In this document: one piece after another, positions 1-11,982 of the stretch | Layout: each line of letters begins with the position of its first letter | Numbering within the stretch: position 1 is the stretch's first letter | From: Orobanche coerulescens | Lineage: Eukaryota > Streptophyta > Magnoliopsida > Lamiales > Orobanchaceae | Length of the DNA stretch: 64,000 nt | NCBI GenBank assembly: GCA_033398695.1 | Contig: CM065809.1 | Location: forward strand, 84,363,644-84,427,643 | Direction: 5' to 3' | Made by a program: the position numbers and the translations under genes | The notes under the pieces: generated by a model | The model's database searches: none | Seen by the model: the letters and a program-made list of their open reading frames with translations, nothing else | Told to the model about the DNA's origin: nothing

Positions 1-1654
1 ACAGTCAGCTTGAGTTCGTCATTTAGCATTCTATTCTCATTCTCTCGTCGGTTCTAGGCGATTTGGGCGATTTAGAGAGTATTCTTCAAGGTGTAATCAT
101 CAATCATCATCTTCAAGTCTTTGAGTTGGATTAATCATCACTTCATCATCTCCAAAACATCGAATCAAAGGTATTAATTTCTTGGATCCAGAATTTCGGA
201 TTTTTGGGTTTTCCTTCCGATTTCTTCGTGTAAGCTTAGATTATCATTGGAAAATGTTAGATATGGATTATCTACCTTGGATAAATATATTCCTACGGAT
301 TTAGTGGTTATTTTCGGAATTGTTTTCAAGAACCCTTGGGGTTGACTTCGGTTAATTGGGAATTTTCCGATTGATGTTGTTGTAATCATGAATTATGGAT
401 TCCTAATGGATTATTGATATCATTGAAGTGTTTTGTTAGTTCGAAATACTAATTTTGGTGTGGGTTTCGACATATTCGGGATTGGATATTTCCAAAGTTG
501 TGTGGTTGGTTTTGTATTCGTTGGAATGCCCTATGAGTTTGATTATCGTTGTTTTCGACCTTTGGGTTAGTCGTGTTTTGTTGCTTGATACGTGTATTGA
601 GCGATTGTTGGTAATTATTGTTATTCAAGGTTGTTCGAGCGACCGGTATCTTGGTTAGGACGTTGTTCGTGGACGGACATTCTTCATCATTGTTGTGTAA
701 GTTAAATCTTACTCGGTTAAAAGGATACTCATTCCTTTTGTTGTTGATTGCTCATAATCATAATTCATTCATCATAATATTAATCATTTTGAGACTTGTA
801 ATTGTCGAATAATCAATTCATTCACGAGGAACGACGGTTCCAAATCATTTCATTGGGTTATCAATCACGTCACTATTACTTTCATATCGGTGAGTCATCT
901 TGGCCTTGTCTAATTATTATTTATTGATATTCATCATGGTCATTCTCGTTCATGTGACCTTCCGGGTTCATATTGCGTGGCCGGGTGTGGCTGTGTGGAA
1001 TTTTTAGTCGGGCACACGATGGTCATGTATTGGGTTCACCGATACATCGGACCGTGCACACGGTAACGCTTACCTCCGTGAGACTAATTAGGTACAAGGA
1101 CGGGTGTGTCCGGTCATTCGTCTTGTACACTTGCACAGAACATTACGGGCATACTATGATACTCCTCTTCAGCGTAATTCATAATTAAGAATATTTCATA
1201 ACTTCAGTTAATTCATGATTATGTAATTTCAACTCTTGAGGATTGTTGTTCTGTGTAAATCGATTCGTTGGGGATTTTGTTTTCGTGTCACGGCAAGGCA
1301 AAGGCACGGAAGAGCATGTTGACGGCGACGAGTCCTGTGATACTAGTAGGGGCCCTACCATTCCGTTTGTTCATTCATCTTCAGTCATTTTAGTTATTCC
1401 GTCATTTGTATTTTCCGCTGCAAATTCCGTTTGAGATGTTTATTTATTCAGGGTGGTGTATTTTATCTTCATATAAAATATACTAGTATTCGGTATTGTC
1501 CTGGTGTGTTGTACTTAAACTCCTCATCGGAGTACTTGGTAATATAATGTGGTTCGGTACTACAATTATATTATTTAATTCATCATTTTCATTCACTGGT
1601 GGGTCCCAGTCGGGGATTCACGGACCGTAATATCCGCCTAGTTTGGGGTGTTAC
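1..1654 (+). repeat. 5' LTR of gypsy copy A, left part cut by window edge
   Basis: This matches position 10304 onward of the B 5' LTR and ends in GGGTGTTAC directly before the primer site. About 820 bp of U3, including the palindrome array and TATA box seen in the other three LTRs, lies outside the window. It shares diagnostic bases with the B 5' LTR rather than with A's own 3' LTR. The terminal A of the usual TTACA end is missing, one of many small differences at CAG sites. Confidence 0.92.
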
Positions 1655-1674
1655 GAGTTGGTATCGGAGAGTGG
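1655..1674 (+). promoter_or_regulatory. Primer binding site of copy A
   Basis: TTGGTATCGGAGAG follows the LTR immediately. It matches the initiator-Met tRNA primer site of plant LTR elements (TGGTATCAGAGC type) with small changes. Confidence 0.75.
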
Positions 1675-2125
1675 TTTTGAATACTACCCTCCAAGTCATG
1701 TCTCGTTTGAAATCATCGTCATCGGACTAGTATCATTGGACTTTCGCCACGTGTGACTGTGCAAATGCCGAGCCAATCGGATCAAGAACAAGTAAGATTT
1801 CTAATGCCATGGTATAATTTCTCGCAATAATCATTCATTCATAATTCATCGCTTAACAATACTCAATCATCATTGTCACTTTGACCAGACGGTCAAGTTA
1901 ACTCATTAATCACTCAATTCATTTCATTATTCATTGTTGATCGTGAAGATCAAATCATTAATCTTGTTAACTCATTCAAGATAATCATTTCAAGAACTTC
2001 ATCGCATACAATCATGTCACGTCAATTAATCATTCATGTAATCATGTATTTGAGCGCGTATGCTCATTTTCATCATTTCATAATATAATCATAATGTGAT
2101 ACTCATGCGAGATATATAATCATCA
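1675..2125 (+). other. Untranslated leader of copy A
   Basis: This stretch between primer site and gag is AT-rich, with many TCATTCAT and AATCAT strings. No coding signal was seen. The equivalent region of copy B is 11983-12437. Confidence 0.6.
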
Positions 2126-3410
2126 TATGACTTTCCACTTCAAGATGGAAAGGGTCGGCAGAGACGTGGAGGACGAGGCCGTGGAGCGGGCCGAATCCCG
2201 AGAGCTCGTTTGAATACACGTGCAAACGCGAGGAATAATGCTAATTCATCGAGCAAATGACGCCGCCACTCATTCACCTCGACGCGATCATTCAATATCG
2301 GGAGTTGTACCGGACACGGCTCATCGAGGGTGTCCGGTTGACCCACTCGCTTTATGCGTGGCATGATGGCCCAAATGACCCGATGGCTCGGTTGATGGAG
2401 ACGATGCATAACTCCGTCAATCAAAATCAGCAGCTCCTCCGCCGCCACCTCGCAGGCAAGAGAGGAATGTGAGTAATATCATCGGCGATATCTTCTCGCC
2501 AGGCCACCTACTTTTGAGGGCCTGCCCGAGCCAGAGATATCATTCATTGGCTCGAGCATTTTGAGAAGTTGTTTGCTATGGTAGAGTGTCCCAGGGACAC
2601 AAAGTTTGTTGCGGCTTACTACCCGGGTAAGAGCGCACATTCTGGTGGTTATCGTTGAAGCCCACCGAAGGATCTTGTACTTGGGATCGATCAAGACTCT
2701 CATGATGGAGAGGTACTACCCGGCCCCACTCGCAGAGGCCAAGTCGTCGAATTGCTCACCCCGACCCCTCAACAGACGAGGATGTTCTCGCCATTGCCGA
2801 GAAATTTCAGAACTTCTTCCTTTCGCCTCATCCATCATTCATTCGAGGCGGATAAGATCAAGTATTTCAAAGAAGAGGTCAAACCCCGTATGAGACTTGA
2901 TTTACTTAATCATAATTGCACCACGTTGGCGAATTCATTGAGAAAGCTCTCACCTACGAGCTATCGCTAAGGAAATTTCTAAGCGGCAACCTTCGTCTCG
3001 CTAGCAAGAAATCGAAGAATCGTAATCGTCCGAAGGCGGTCGACAACCTTCAAGAAACCCGTGCGGGCTCGCTTTCGAGCGACCTCCCGTGTCGTCTAAA
3101 CCCGCGAATCTCGGTCTCGAGCGGCGATCGCCATCACCTGTTTCAACTGGGGATCTTGGTCACCTCACCAAGTGTCCGAGACAGACTATCACATGTCATA
3201 ATTGTGGAATTGCCGGGCATAAGGCCCGTTTTTGCCGTAGGGACTCCAAACCTACTCGGACGTCATCTCGTGCACCTAAGCGGTCACTGCTCGTAATCAA
3301 AGGCCACTCAATCGGGCTGCTTTAAAACGACAGGAGCGACTAAAGGTGGAGCCTATAGCCAGCAGACGGGAGCGTCCGGTGCCGGGACTAGCAAGCCCCG
3401 GATCTATGAG
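2126..3410 (+). pseudogene. gag of copy A, fragmented by many small indels
   Basis: Gag forms the virus-like particle of the retrotransposon and packages its RNA. The region aligns base for base with the better preserved gag of copy B (12438-13737), starting with an RG-rich N-terminus and passing through the Retrotrans_gag core and a zinc-knuckle region near 3180-3240 (CHNCG followed by GH). No single frame stays open for long. Almost every difference from B falls at CAG or CTG sites, where a base is lost or changed. The breaks may therefore be consensus errors rather than true mutations. Confidence 0.8.
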
Positions 3411-5735
3411 ATGAAGAAGACCGATGATCCAGAGGCCCGAATGATCTCAGGTACACTCGATATTCTATCTCAACCTGTGTGTACCCTTTTCGATACTGGT
3501 GCATCGCATTCATTCATTTCCGAGTCATGTGTGAGTAGACTACGTCTGGGTAGTGCTACTAGTTGTGAGCCTTATGTCATTAGCCTACCTGATGGTAGAC
3601 GAATTACCAGTAATCGTGAGATTCAGAATTGTCCAATTCAGTTTCATGGCCGTGTATGGCCAGCGGACCTAGTCGTGGTAGATTTGCCGAGGGACGACGT
3701 CATCTTGGGTATTGATTGGATGGATCGTCATGATGCCATCATTAGTGTCCGTAAGCGTATGGTCACTATCATTTCAGACGATGGGGTTGAATGTGTGTTT
3801 CAGGGAGGTAATCCCGGCTGTTCTGGTAAGGTCATTAATTTGATGAAAGCAGTAAGGTTACTCAATCAGGGATGTGTCGGTTATTGGTGCTATATGGCCA
3901 AAACCGAGAAATCATTAGTAATGTTGACGGATATTCCGGTAGTGAGGGAATATGCCGATGTTTTTCCAGACGAGTTACCTGGTTTGCCTCCACAGAGGGA
4001 TGTGGAATTCACGATTGAGTTGGAGCCTGGTACGTCCCCGATATCGAAGGCACTGTACCGGATGGCCCCGACCGAAATGCAGGAATTAAAGAACCAACTT
4101 GAGGAGTTGTTCGAGAAAGGTTATATCCGACCGAGTGCGTCCCTGTGGGGAGCACCAGTGTTGTTTGTCAAGAAGAAGGATGGTTCATTCCGCTTATGTA
4201 TTGATTATCGGGAGTTGAACAGGGTGACGATCAAGAATAAGTATCCCTTACCCCGTATTGATGATCTCTTAGATCAACTTGAGGGAGCTTCAGTATTTTC
4301 CAAGATCGACTTAAGGTCTGGATATCATCAGTTGTGGATCCGAGAGTCGGACATCGCGAGGACGGCGTTTCGAACACGCTATGGTCATTATGAATTTGTG
4401 GTTATTCCGTTTGGATTGACTAATGCACCTGCGGTATTCATGGAGTTAATGAATCGGGTTTTCATCGACTTTTTGGATCAGTTTGTTGTTGTCTTCATCG
4501 ATGACATTTTGATTTATTACCGTGACCGGGAGGAACACGAGTTTCACCTTCATCAAGTACTCGACGTGTTGAGACGAGAACAACTTTATGGGAAGTTCTC
4601 CAAATGTGAGTTCTGGATGTCCGAAGTGACTTTTCGCGGACATGTAATTTCATCAGACGGAGTTCGTGTCGACCCTCAGAAGACGGAGGCTATTCGAGAT
4701 TGGCTACCTCCGAAGAACGTTAAGGAAATCCGAAGTTTCCTCGGATTAGCGGGTTATTATCGGCGATTTGTAGAGGGATTTTCTAGAATCGCTCAACCCT
4801 TAACGAACCTTTTGCGGAAGGATAAGAAATACACGTGGTCCGACGCGTGTCAGCGGAGTTTTGAGGAACTCAAGAGCCGGTTAATGTCAGCACCTGTACT
4901 TTCCTTGCCGCAGGGGACGGAAGGATTTGTGGTTTATAGTGATGCGTCCGGACAGGGTCTCGGATGTGTACTCATGCAGAACGGGAAGGTTATTGCCTAT
5001 GCTTCACGGCAATTGAGACCTTACGAGGTTAATTATCCGACACACGACCTGGAGCTAGCAGCCGTGGTGTTCGCCTTGAAAATTTGGCATCATTATCTTT
5101 ATGGCGTTACATGTCAGATATTCACCGATCATAAGAGTTTAAAGTATATATTTACTCAGAAGGAGTTGAATATGCGTCAGAGACAGTGGTTGGAATTAAT
5201 CAAAGATTATGATATCGAGATCCTCTACCACCCGGGCAAGGCGAATGTTGTCGCCGACGCCTTGAGTCGTAAGTCCGTTCAGGAGCATATGCTTGCCCGT
5301 TTAACAGTTCAGAAGGAGCTTCAGCAGGAATTCCTTAGACCCGAGATCGAGGTCTGGCTTCAGCGAGTTCAGGGGAAGCTTTGTATGTTAGAGATTTCAT
5401 CGTCACTCGAGGAGGCAATCCGAGAGAATCAGGGTTCGGACCCATCATTGTTGCGCATCCGAGAGGATGTGGCTCAAGGGAAAGCCCCTGGATTTGTGGT
5501 CCACGAGGATGGACTTTTGAGGTTTAAGAATCGGTTGTGCGTACCGGCGAATGTCGAGTTGAAAAACTCGATTTTGAAAGAAGCCCATGCTACCCCTTAC
5601 TCTGTTCATCCGGGGTCTAGCAAGATGTACAAGGACTTGAAACAAAATTACTGGTGGAGTAATATGAAGCGAGAAGTCGCAGAATTTGTTTCGAGATGCT
5701 TAACTTGTCAACAAGTTAAGATTGAACATCAGTGA
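3411..5735 (+). CDS. pol: gypsy pol of copy A: protease, reverse transcriptase, RNase H, start of integrase
   Basis: This is a 774-residue open frame. The aspartic protease motif DTGASHS begins near residue 28. Reverse transcriptase shows CIDYREL near residue 262 and the catalytic FIDD box near 361-365. RNase H begins with YSDAS near residue 508, and DALSRK near 617 marks its end. The integrase zinc region starts near 725, with an H-x-H pattern and C-x-x-C. The frame stops after IEHQ at a TGA where related elements usually carry Arg, a probable CGA to TGA change. The same stop is present in copy B, so it predates the duplication. In a working element gag and pol would form one polyprotein; here gag is broken. 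Confidence 0.93.
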   Translation: MKKTDDPEARMISGTLDILSQPVCTLFDTGASHSFISESCVSRLRLGSATSCEPYVISLPDGRRITSNREIQNCPIQFHGRVWPADLVVVDLPRDDVILGIDWMDRHDAIISVRKRMVTIISDDGVECVFQGGNPGCSGKVINLMKAVRLLNQGCVGYWCYMAKTEKSLVMLTDIPVVREYADVFPDELPGLPPQRDVEFTIELEPGTSPISKALYRMAPTEMQELKNQLEELFEKGYIRPSASLWGAPVLFVKKKDGSFRLCIDYRELNRVTIKNKYPLPRIDDLLDQLEGASVFSKIDLRSGYHQLWIRESDIARTAFRTRYGHYEFVVIPFGLTNAPAVFMELMNRVFIDFLDQFVVVFIDDILIYYRDREEHEFHLHQVLDVLRREQLYGKFSKCEFWMSEVTFRGHVISSDGVRVDPQKTEAIRDWLPPKNVKEIRSFLGLAGYYRRFVEGFSRIAQPLTNLLRKDKKYTWSDACQRSFEELKSRLMSAPVLSLPQGTEGFVVYSDASGQGLGCVLMQNGKVIAYASRQLRPYEVNYPTHDLELAAVVFALKIWHHYLYGVTCQIFTDHKSLKYIFTQKELNMRQRQWLELIKDYDIEILYHPGKANVVADALSRKSVQEHMLARLTVQKELQQEFLRPEIEVWLQRVQGKLCMLEISSSLEEAIRENQGSDPSLLRIREDVAQGKAPGFVVHEDGLLRFKNRLCVPANVELKNSILKEAHATPYSVHPGSSKMYKDLKQNYWWSNMKREVAEFVSRCLTCQQVKIEHQ

Positions 5736-6821
5736 CCGGCGGGTATGCTGAAACCTCTTCCTATTCCCGAATGGAAGTGGGAAGACATTTCTATGGATTT
5801 CATCACGAGTTTGCCGACGAGTCGTCGTGGCATGAATACAATCTGGGTGATCGTGGACCGCTTAACTAAATCAACTCATTTTCAAGGAGACGTGGGGTCC
5901 CGAGAGACTTGCTCAACTGTTCATCAAAGAGATAGTCAGACTGCACGGTACTCCTAAAAGTATCGTTTCCGATCGTGACGGACGGTTTGTGTCTCATTTT
6001 TGGAAATCAGTTCATCGTGCTATGGGAACCCAGCTTAATCTCAGTCGCTTTTCATCATCAGTCCGACGGACAATCAGAGAGGACCATTCAGACATTAGAG
6101 GACATGTTGAGTGCATGCGTCCTCGATTGGAAAGACGATTGGGAAGCCCAACTACCATTGATCGAGTTCACGTATAATAATAGTTGGCATGCTTCGATCA
6201 AGATGGCACCTTACGAGGCCTTGTATGGTCGTCGTTGTCGATCTCCGTTGTGTTGGGACGACTTATCAGAATCAATCGGCACCGAGCCCGATATGCTTAT
6301 AGCCGCCCGTGAGAAGGTAACTTTGATAGAGTCGTTTGTTGATTTCGTAGTCGACAGAGATCATACATGATAACCGCTGCCGACCTTTAGAGTTCGAGGC
6401 TGGTGACCATGTGTTGGTCAAGGTATCCCCGAGTCGTGGTATCTTCCGTTTTGGGAGGAGGGGAAAGTTGAGTCCGAGATTCATTGGACCGTTTGAGATT
6501 TTGGATCGAGTAGGCGAGTTAGCTTATCGATTAGCTTTACCTCCGGCATTGAGCCGAATTCATAATGTGTTTCATGTCTCTCAGCTGCGGAAGTATGTTT
6601 CCGACCCGAGTCACATACTTCAGTTCGACGAAATCGAGATCGCCGACGATCATTCATATGAGGAGCGTCCTATACGAGTTTTAGAGCGGCGAATCAAACA
6701 GTTGAGGAATAAGACGATTCCTTTGGTTAAAATTCAGTGGTCTAGACACAGAGTCGAAGAGGCTACTTGGGAAACCGAGGATAGTATGCGGGAGAGTTAT
6801 CCCGAGTTGTTTGACCCTTAG
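5736..6821 (+). pseudogene. Integrase core and chromodomain-like tail of copy A
   Basis: The first part (5745-5957) encodes the start of the integrase core ([13 protein letters not shown], then [11 protein letters not shown]). It then changes frame after THF, where a few codons also appear to be missing. The second part (5975-6370) carries the rest of the core, including DGQSER and YNNSWHASI. The last part (6411-6821) carries the [10 protein letters not shown] segment and an EEATWETE chromodomain-like end. The shift after THF is shared with copy B. Further breaks near 6040 and 6325-6385 are private to A and fall at CAG sites, so those may be consensus errors. Confidence 0.85.
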
Positions 6822-6838
6822 TTTCGGGGACGAAACTC

Positions 6839-6851
6839 TTTTAGGGGGGGG
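6839..6851 (+). promoter_or_regulatory. Polypurine tract of copy A
   Basis: A TTTTAGGGGGGG run sits four bases upstream of the 3' LTR and would prime plus-strand DNA synthesis. Copy B has the equivalent at 17162-17173. Confidence 0.75.
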
Positions 6852-7084
6852 TGTATGTAATACCCGGTTGTAATTCAGTAATTATCATTCAGTATTTATC
6901 ATTCAGTAATTGATACTCAGTAATTTCACTCATTATTGATCATTTGCCACTCAGATTTAGTCATGGTATTCATCATTTAGAGTAATTGTATCGAGTATCA
7001 ATCGTCATTCATCACTAATCTGATTGGAGTTTCGTGTCGTGTTTATCATCATTGTCAATTTCGTTGCGAACTGTGCGTGAAGGG

Positions 7085-7643
7085 TAGCGCACGCTACGTA
7101 CTCCTTTTAGCGTACGCTAATTGGGTATAGGTAGCGCACGCTACCACTCAGCTTTAGCGTACGCTAAGGTTGCCTGGCCGCACCCGTAAGGTACCGGGCT
7201 GCAGTGAGTTATAAGTAGCGCACGCTACTTAATGGTAAGTAGCGCGCGCTAGTGAGTTGTAGTAGCGCACGCTAATATGTGGTGTAGCGCTGGGGAGATC
7301 GAGTTGAGTCCGGTGGCTACCGGATCGCACCGGATTAATTCTTAGCGCACGCTATGTGTTGTTTTTAGCGTACGCAATCGATATTATAGCGCACGCTAAA
7401 TAATGGTTGTAGCGCACGCTATCGAGGTCAGATCATAGGACAGGCAGTTTCTGGATTCCAGTACTGGGCATCACATTATTCGTTAGCGCACGCTAACTAT
7501 GAGTATTAACGTACGCTAGTGGTATGGCCGTAGCGCACGCTACAAAAAGGTACGTAGCGCGCGCTACCGTTTTCGGACAGTGGGTACTGGAATACCCAAA
7601 TTACCCGTTAGCGCACGCTATGCATAAGGGCTAGCGCACGCTA
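7085..7643. repeat. Array of 12-bp palindromes TAGCGCACGCTA in the U3 of the A 3' LTR
   Basis: I count about 18 units, of which about two are degenerate. They are irregularly spaced, with unrelated sequence between them. Variants are TAGCGCACGCTA, TAGCGTACGCTA and TAGCGCGCGCTA; the latter two are perfect palindromes. The last unit ends about 10 bp before the TATA box. The uneven spacing argues against satellite-type amplification and for binding sites. Confidence 0.93.
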
Positions 7644-7652
7644 ACCTGGAGT

Positions 7653-7662
7653 GATTATATAT
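7653..7662 (+). promoter_or_regulatory. LTR TATA box, A 3' LTR
   Basis: ATTATATATT lies directly downstream of the palindrome array, at the expected U3/R boundary. It is conserved in the B LTRs. Confidence 0.7.
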
Positions 7663-9321
7663 TGGACAGTCAGCTTGAGTTCGTCTTTTAGCATTCTATT
7701 CTCATTCTCTCGTCGGTTCTAGGCGATTTGGGCGATTTAGAGAGTATTCTTCAAGGTGTAATCATCAATCATCATCTTCAAGTCTTTGAGTTGGATTAAT
7801 CATCACTTCATCATCTCCAAAACATCGAATCAAAGGTATTAATTTCTTGGATCTAGAATTTCGGATTTTTGGGTTTTCCTTCCGATTTCTTCGTGTAAGC
7901 TTGGATTATCATTGGAAAATGTTAGATATGGATTATCTACCTTGGATGAATATATTCCTACGGATTTAATGGTTATTTTCGGAATTGTTTTTAAGAACCC
8001 TTGGGGTTGACTTCGATTAATTGGGAATTTTCCGATTGATGTTGTTGTAATCATAAATTATGGATTCCTAATGGATTATTGATATCATTGAAGTGTTTTG
8101 TTAGTTCGAAATACTCATTTTGGTGTGGGTTTCGACATATTCGGGATCGATATTTCCGAAGTTGTGTGGTTGGTTATGTATTCGTTGGAATGCCCTATGA
8201 GTTTGATTATCGTTGTTTTCGACCTTTGGGTTAGTCGTGTTTTGTTGCTTGATAAGTGTATTGAGCGATTGTTGGTAATTATTGTTATTCAAGGTTGTTC
8301 GAGCGACCGGTATCTTGGTTAGGACGTTGTTCGTGGACGAATATTCTTCATCGTTGTTGTGTAAGTTAAATCTTACTCGGTTAAAAGGATACTCATTCCT
8401 TTTGTTGTTGATTGCTCATAATCATAATTCATTCATCATAATATTAATCATTTTGAGACTTGTAATTGTCGAATAATCAATTCATTCACGAGGAACGACG
8501 GTTCCAAATCATTTCATTGGGTTATCAATCACGTCACTATTACTTTCATATCGGTGAGTCATCTTGGCCTTGTCTAATTATTATTTATTGATATTCATCA
8601 TGGTCATTCTCGTTCATGTGACCTTCCCGGTTCATATTGCATGGTCGGGTGTGGCTGTGTGGAATTTTTAGTCAGGGCACACGATGGTCATGTATTGGGT
8701 TCACCGATACATCGGACCGTGCACACGGTAACGCTTACCTCCGTGAGACTAATTAGGTACAAGGACGGGTGTGTCCGGTCATTCGTCTTGTACACTTGCA
8801 CAGAACATTACGGGCGTACTATGATACTCCTCTTCAGCGTAATTCATAATTAAGAATATTTCATAACTTCAGTTAATTCATGATTGTGTAATTTCAACTC
8901 TTGAGGATTGTTGTTCGTAAATCGACTCGTTGGGGATTTTGTTTTCGTCACGACAAGGCAAAGGCACGGGAAGAGCATGTTGACGGCGACGAGTCCCAGT
9001 GATACTAGTAGGGGGCCCCAGTCATTCCGTTTGTTCAGTCATCTTCAGTCATTTTAGTTATTCTGTCATTTGTATTTTCCGCTGCAAATTCCGTTTGAGA
9101 TGTTTATTTATTCAGGGTGGTGTATTTTATCTTCATATAAAATATACTAGTATTCGTTATTGTCCTGGTGTGTTGTACTTAAACTCCTCATCGGAGTACT
9201 TGGTAATATAATGTGGTTCGGTACTACAATTATATTATTTAATTCATCATTTTCATTCGCCTGGTGGGTCCCAGTCGGGGATTCACGGCACTGTAATATC
9301 CGCCTAGTTTGGGGTGTTACA

Positions 9322-9485
9322 AACCATATCCATATATTCACACACAGCACAATACAACACATATATTCAAACAATTCACCCAGAGGCATCAAATACTTAG
9401 CAAAACACAACGTCAAACCACAATGCACCGAAATGAAATAATATACGTCCACAAGCATTATCAATCACAATATCAACACCAACCA
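9322..9485. other. Duplication junction and flank between copies A and B
   Basis: The spacer starts AACCATATCCATA, the same 13 bases that follow the B 3' LTR at 19648-19660, then turns into different sequence and ends CACCAACCA before the B LTR. The simplest reading is that it holds right-flank sequence joined to left-flank sequence of the original insertion, i.e. the join of a tandem duplication. The flank looks like LTR H sequence. Confidence 0.75.
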
Positions 9486-9714
9486 TGTAATACCCGGTTG
9501 TAATTCAGTAATTATCATTCAGTATTTATCATTCAGTAATTGATACTCAGTAATTTCACTCATTATTGATCATTTGTCACTCAGATTCAGTCATGGTATT
9601 CATCATTCAGAGTAATTGTATCAAGTATCAATCGTCATTCATCACTAATCTGATTGGAGTTTCGTGTCGTGTTTATCATCATTGTCAATTTCGTTGCGAA
9701 CTGTGCGTGAAGGG

Positions 9715-10281
9715 TAGCGCACGCTACGTACTCCTTTTAGCGTACGCTAATTGGGTATAGGTAGCGCACGCTACCACTCAGCTTTAGCTCACGCTAAGGT
9801 TGCCCTGGCTGCAGTCCAGAAGGTACTGGACTGCAGGTGAGTTATAAGTAGCGCACGCTACGAATGGTAAGTAGCGCGCGCTAGTGAGTTGTAGTAGCGC
9901 ACACTAATATGTGGTGTAGCGCGCGCTAAGGATAGATCAGGTTGAGTCCAGTGGCTACTGGACTGCACTGGATTAATTCTTAGCGCATGCTATGTGTTGT
10001 TTTTAGCGTACGCAATCGATATTATAGCGCACGCTAAATAATGGTTGTAGCGCACGCTATCGAGGTCAGATCAGAGGACAGGCAGTTTCTGGATTCCAGT
10101 ACTGGGCATCACATTATTCGTTAGTGCACGCTAACTATGAGTATTAACGTACGCTAGTGGTATGGCCGTAGCGCACGCTACAAAAAGGTACGTAGCGCGC
10201 GCTACCGTTTTCGGACAGTGGGTACTGGAATACCCAAATTACCCGTTAGCGCACGCTATGCATAAGGGCTAGCGCACGCTA
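9715..10281. repeat. Palindrome array in the U3 of the B 5' LTR
   Basis: This has the same order of TAGCGCACGCTA-type units as at 7085-7643, with one unit (near 9910) better preserved as TAGCGCGCGCTA. It stops about 10 bp before the TATA box. Confidence 0.93.
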
Positions 10282-10290
10282 ACCTGGAGT

Positions 10291-10300
10291 GATTATATAT
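10291..10300 (+). promoter_or_regulatory. LTR TATA box driving copy B
   Basis: GATTATATAT lies just after the array in the 5' LTR. It is the likely promoter core for copy B transcription. Confidence 0.7.
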
Positions 10301-11962
10301 TGGACAGTCAGCTTGAGTTCGTCATTTAGCATTCTATTCTCATTCTCTCGTCGGTTCTAGGCGATTTGGGCGATTTAGAGAGTATTCTTCAAGGTGTAAT
10401 CATCAATCATCATCTTCAAGTCTTTGAGTTGGATTAATCATCACTTCATCATCTCCAAAACATCGAATCAAAGGTATTAATTTCTTGGATCCAGAATTTC
10501 GGATTTTTGGGTTTTCCTTCCGATTTCTTCGTGTAAGCTTAGATTATCATTGGAAAATGTTAGATATGGATTATCTACCTTGGATAAATATATTCCTACG
10601 GATTTAGTGGTTATTTTCGGAATTGTTTTCAAGAACCCTTGGGGTTGACTTCGGTTAATTGGGAATTTTCCGATTGATGTTGTTGTAATCATGAATTATG
10701 GATTCCTAATGGATTATTGATATCATTGAAGTGTTTTGTTAGTTCGAAATACTAATTTTGGTGTGGGTTTCGACATATTCGGGATTGGATATTTCCAAAG
10801 TTGTGTGGTTGGTTTTGTATTCGTTGGAATGCCCTATGAGTTTGATTATCGTTGTTTTCGACCTTTGGGTTAGTCGTGTTTTGTTGCTTGATACGTGTAT
10901 TGAGTGATTGTTGGTAATTATTGTTATTCAAGGTTGTTCGAGCGACCGGTATCTTGGTTAGGACGTTGTTCGTGGACGGACATTCTTCATCATTGTTGTG
11001 TAAGTTAAATCTTACTCGGTTAAAAGGATACTCATTCCTTTTGTTGTTGATTGCTCATAATCATAATTCATTCATCATAATATTAATCATTTTGAGACTT
11101 GTAATTGTCGAATAATCAATTCATTCACGAGGAACGACGGTTCCAAATCATTTCATTGGGTTATCAATCACGTCACTATTACTTTCATATCGGTGAGTCA
11201 TCTTGGCCTTGTCTAATTATTATTTATTGATATTCATCATGGTCATTCTCGTTCATGTGACCTTCCGGGTTCATATTGCGTGGCCGGGTGTGGCTGTGTG
11301 GAATTTTTAGTCGGGCACACGATGGTCATGTATTGGGTTCACCGATACATCGAACCGTGCACACGGTAACGCTTACCTCCGTGAGACTAATTAGGTACAA
11401 GGACGGGTGTGTCTGGTCATTCGTCTTGTACACTTGCACAGAACATTACGGGCATACTATGATACTCCTCTTCAGCGTAATTCATAATTAAGAATATTTC
11501 ATAACTTCAGTTAATTCATGATTATGTAATTTCAACTCTTGAGGATTGTTGTTCTCAGAATCGACCGTTGGGGGATTTTGTTTTCAGGTCACGGCAAGGC
11601 AAAGGCACGGGAAGAGCATGTTGACGGCGACGAGTCCCAGTGATACTAGTAGGGGGCCCCAGTCATTCCGTTTGTTCATTCATCTTCAGTCATTTTAGTT
11701 ATTCCGTCATTTGTATTTTCCGCTGCAAATTCCGTTTGAGATGTTTATTTATTCAGGGTGGTGTATTTTATCTTCATATAAAATATACTAGTATTCGGTA
11801 TTGTCCTGGTGTGTTGTACTTAAACTCCTCATCGGAGTACTTGGTAATATAATGTGGTTCGGTACTACAATTATATTATTTAATTCATCATTTTCATTCA
11901 CCTGGTGGGTCCCAGTCGGGGATTCACGGCACTGTAATATCCGCCTAGTTTGGGGTGTTACA

Positions 11963-11982
11963 GAGTTGGTATCGGAGAGTGG
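11963..11982 (+). promoter_or_regulatory. Primer binding site of copy B
   Basis: GAGTTGGTATCGGAGAGTGG directly follows the LTR and is an initiator-Met-type site. The leader (11983-12437) that follows has no coding signal. Confidence 0.75.

Larger units (their letters stand above)
6856..9321 (+). repeat. 3' LTR of gypsy copy A (2,466 bp)
   Basis: The LTR begins TGTAATACCCGG and ends GGGTGTTACA, and is followed by AACCA. It contains a palindrome array, a TATA box and a GC-rich patch around 8640-8830. Short reading frames inside it recur in all four A/B LTRs but show no protein-like features. Confidence 0.95.
9486..11962 (+). repeat. 5' LTR of gypsy copy B (2,477 bp)
   Basis: The LTR starts TGTAATACCCGG after AACCA and ends GGGTGTTACA before the primer site. 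It keeps CAG and CTG sites that are altered in the A and B 3' LTRs, for example around 9800-9850 and 9945-9975, so it is the best reference for the family. Confidence 0.95.

Noticed and set aside
174..389. A 71-residue minus-strand frame repeated in all four A/B LTRs
   Set aside because: It repeats only because the LTR repeats; it has no family features and lies in non-coding LTR sequence.
7085..7643. CRISPR-like array
   Set aside because: Units are palindromic, spacing is irregular, no cas genes are present, and the context is a plant LTR.
9322..9334. A and B as two independent insertions with a strict target preference
   Set aside because: LTR variants pair 5' with 5' and 3' with 3' across copies, which needs duplication of one insertion.
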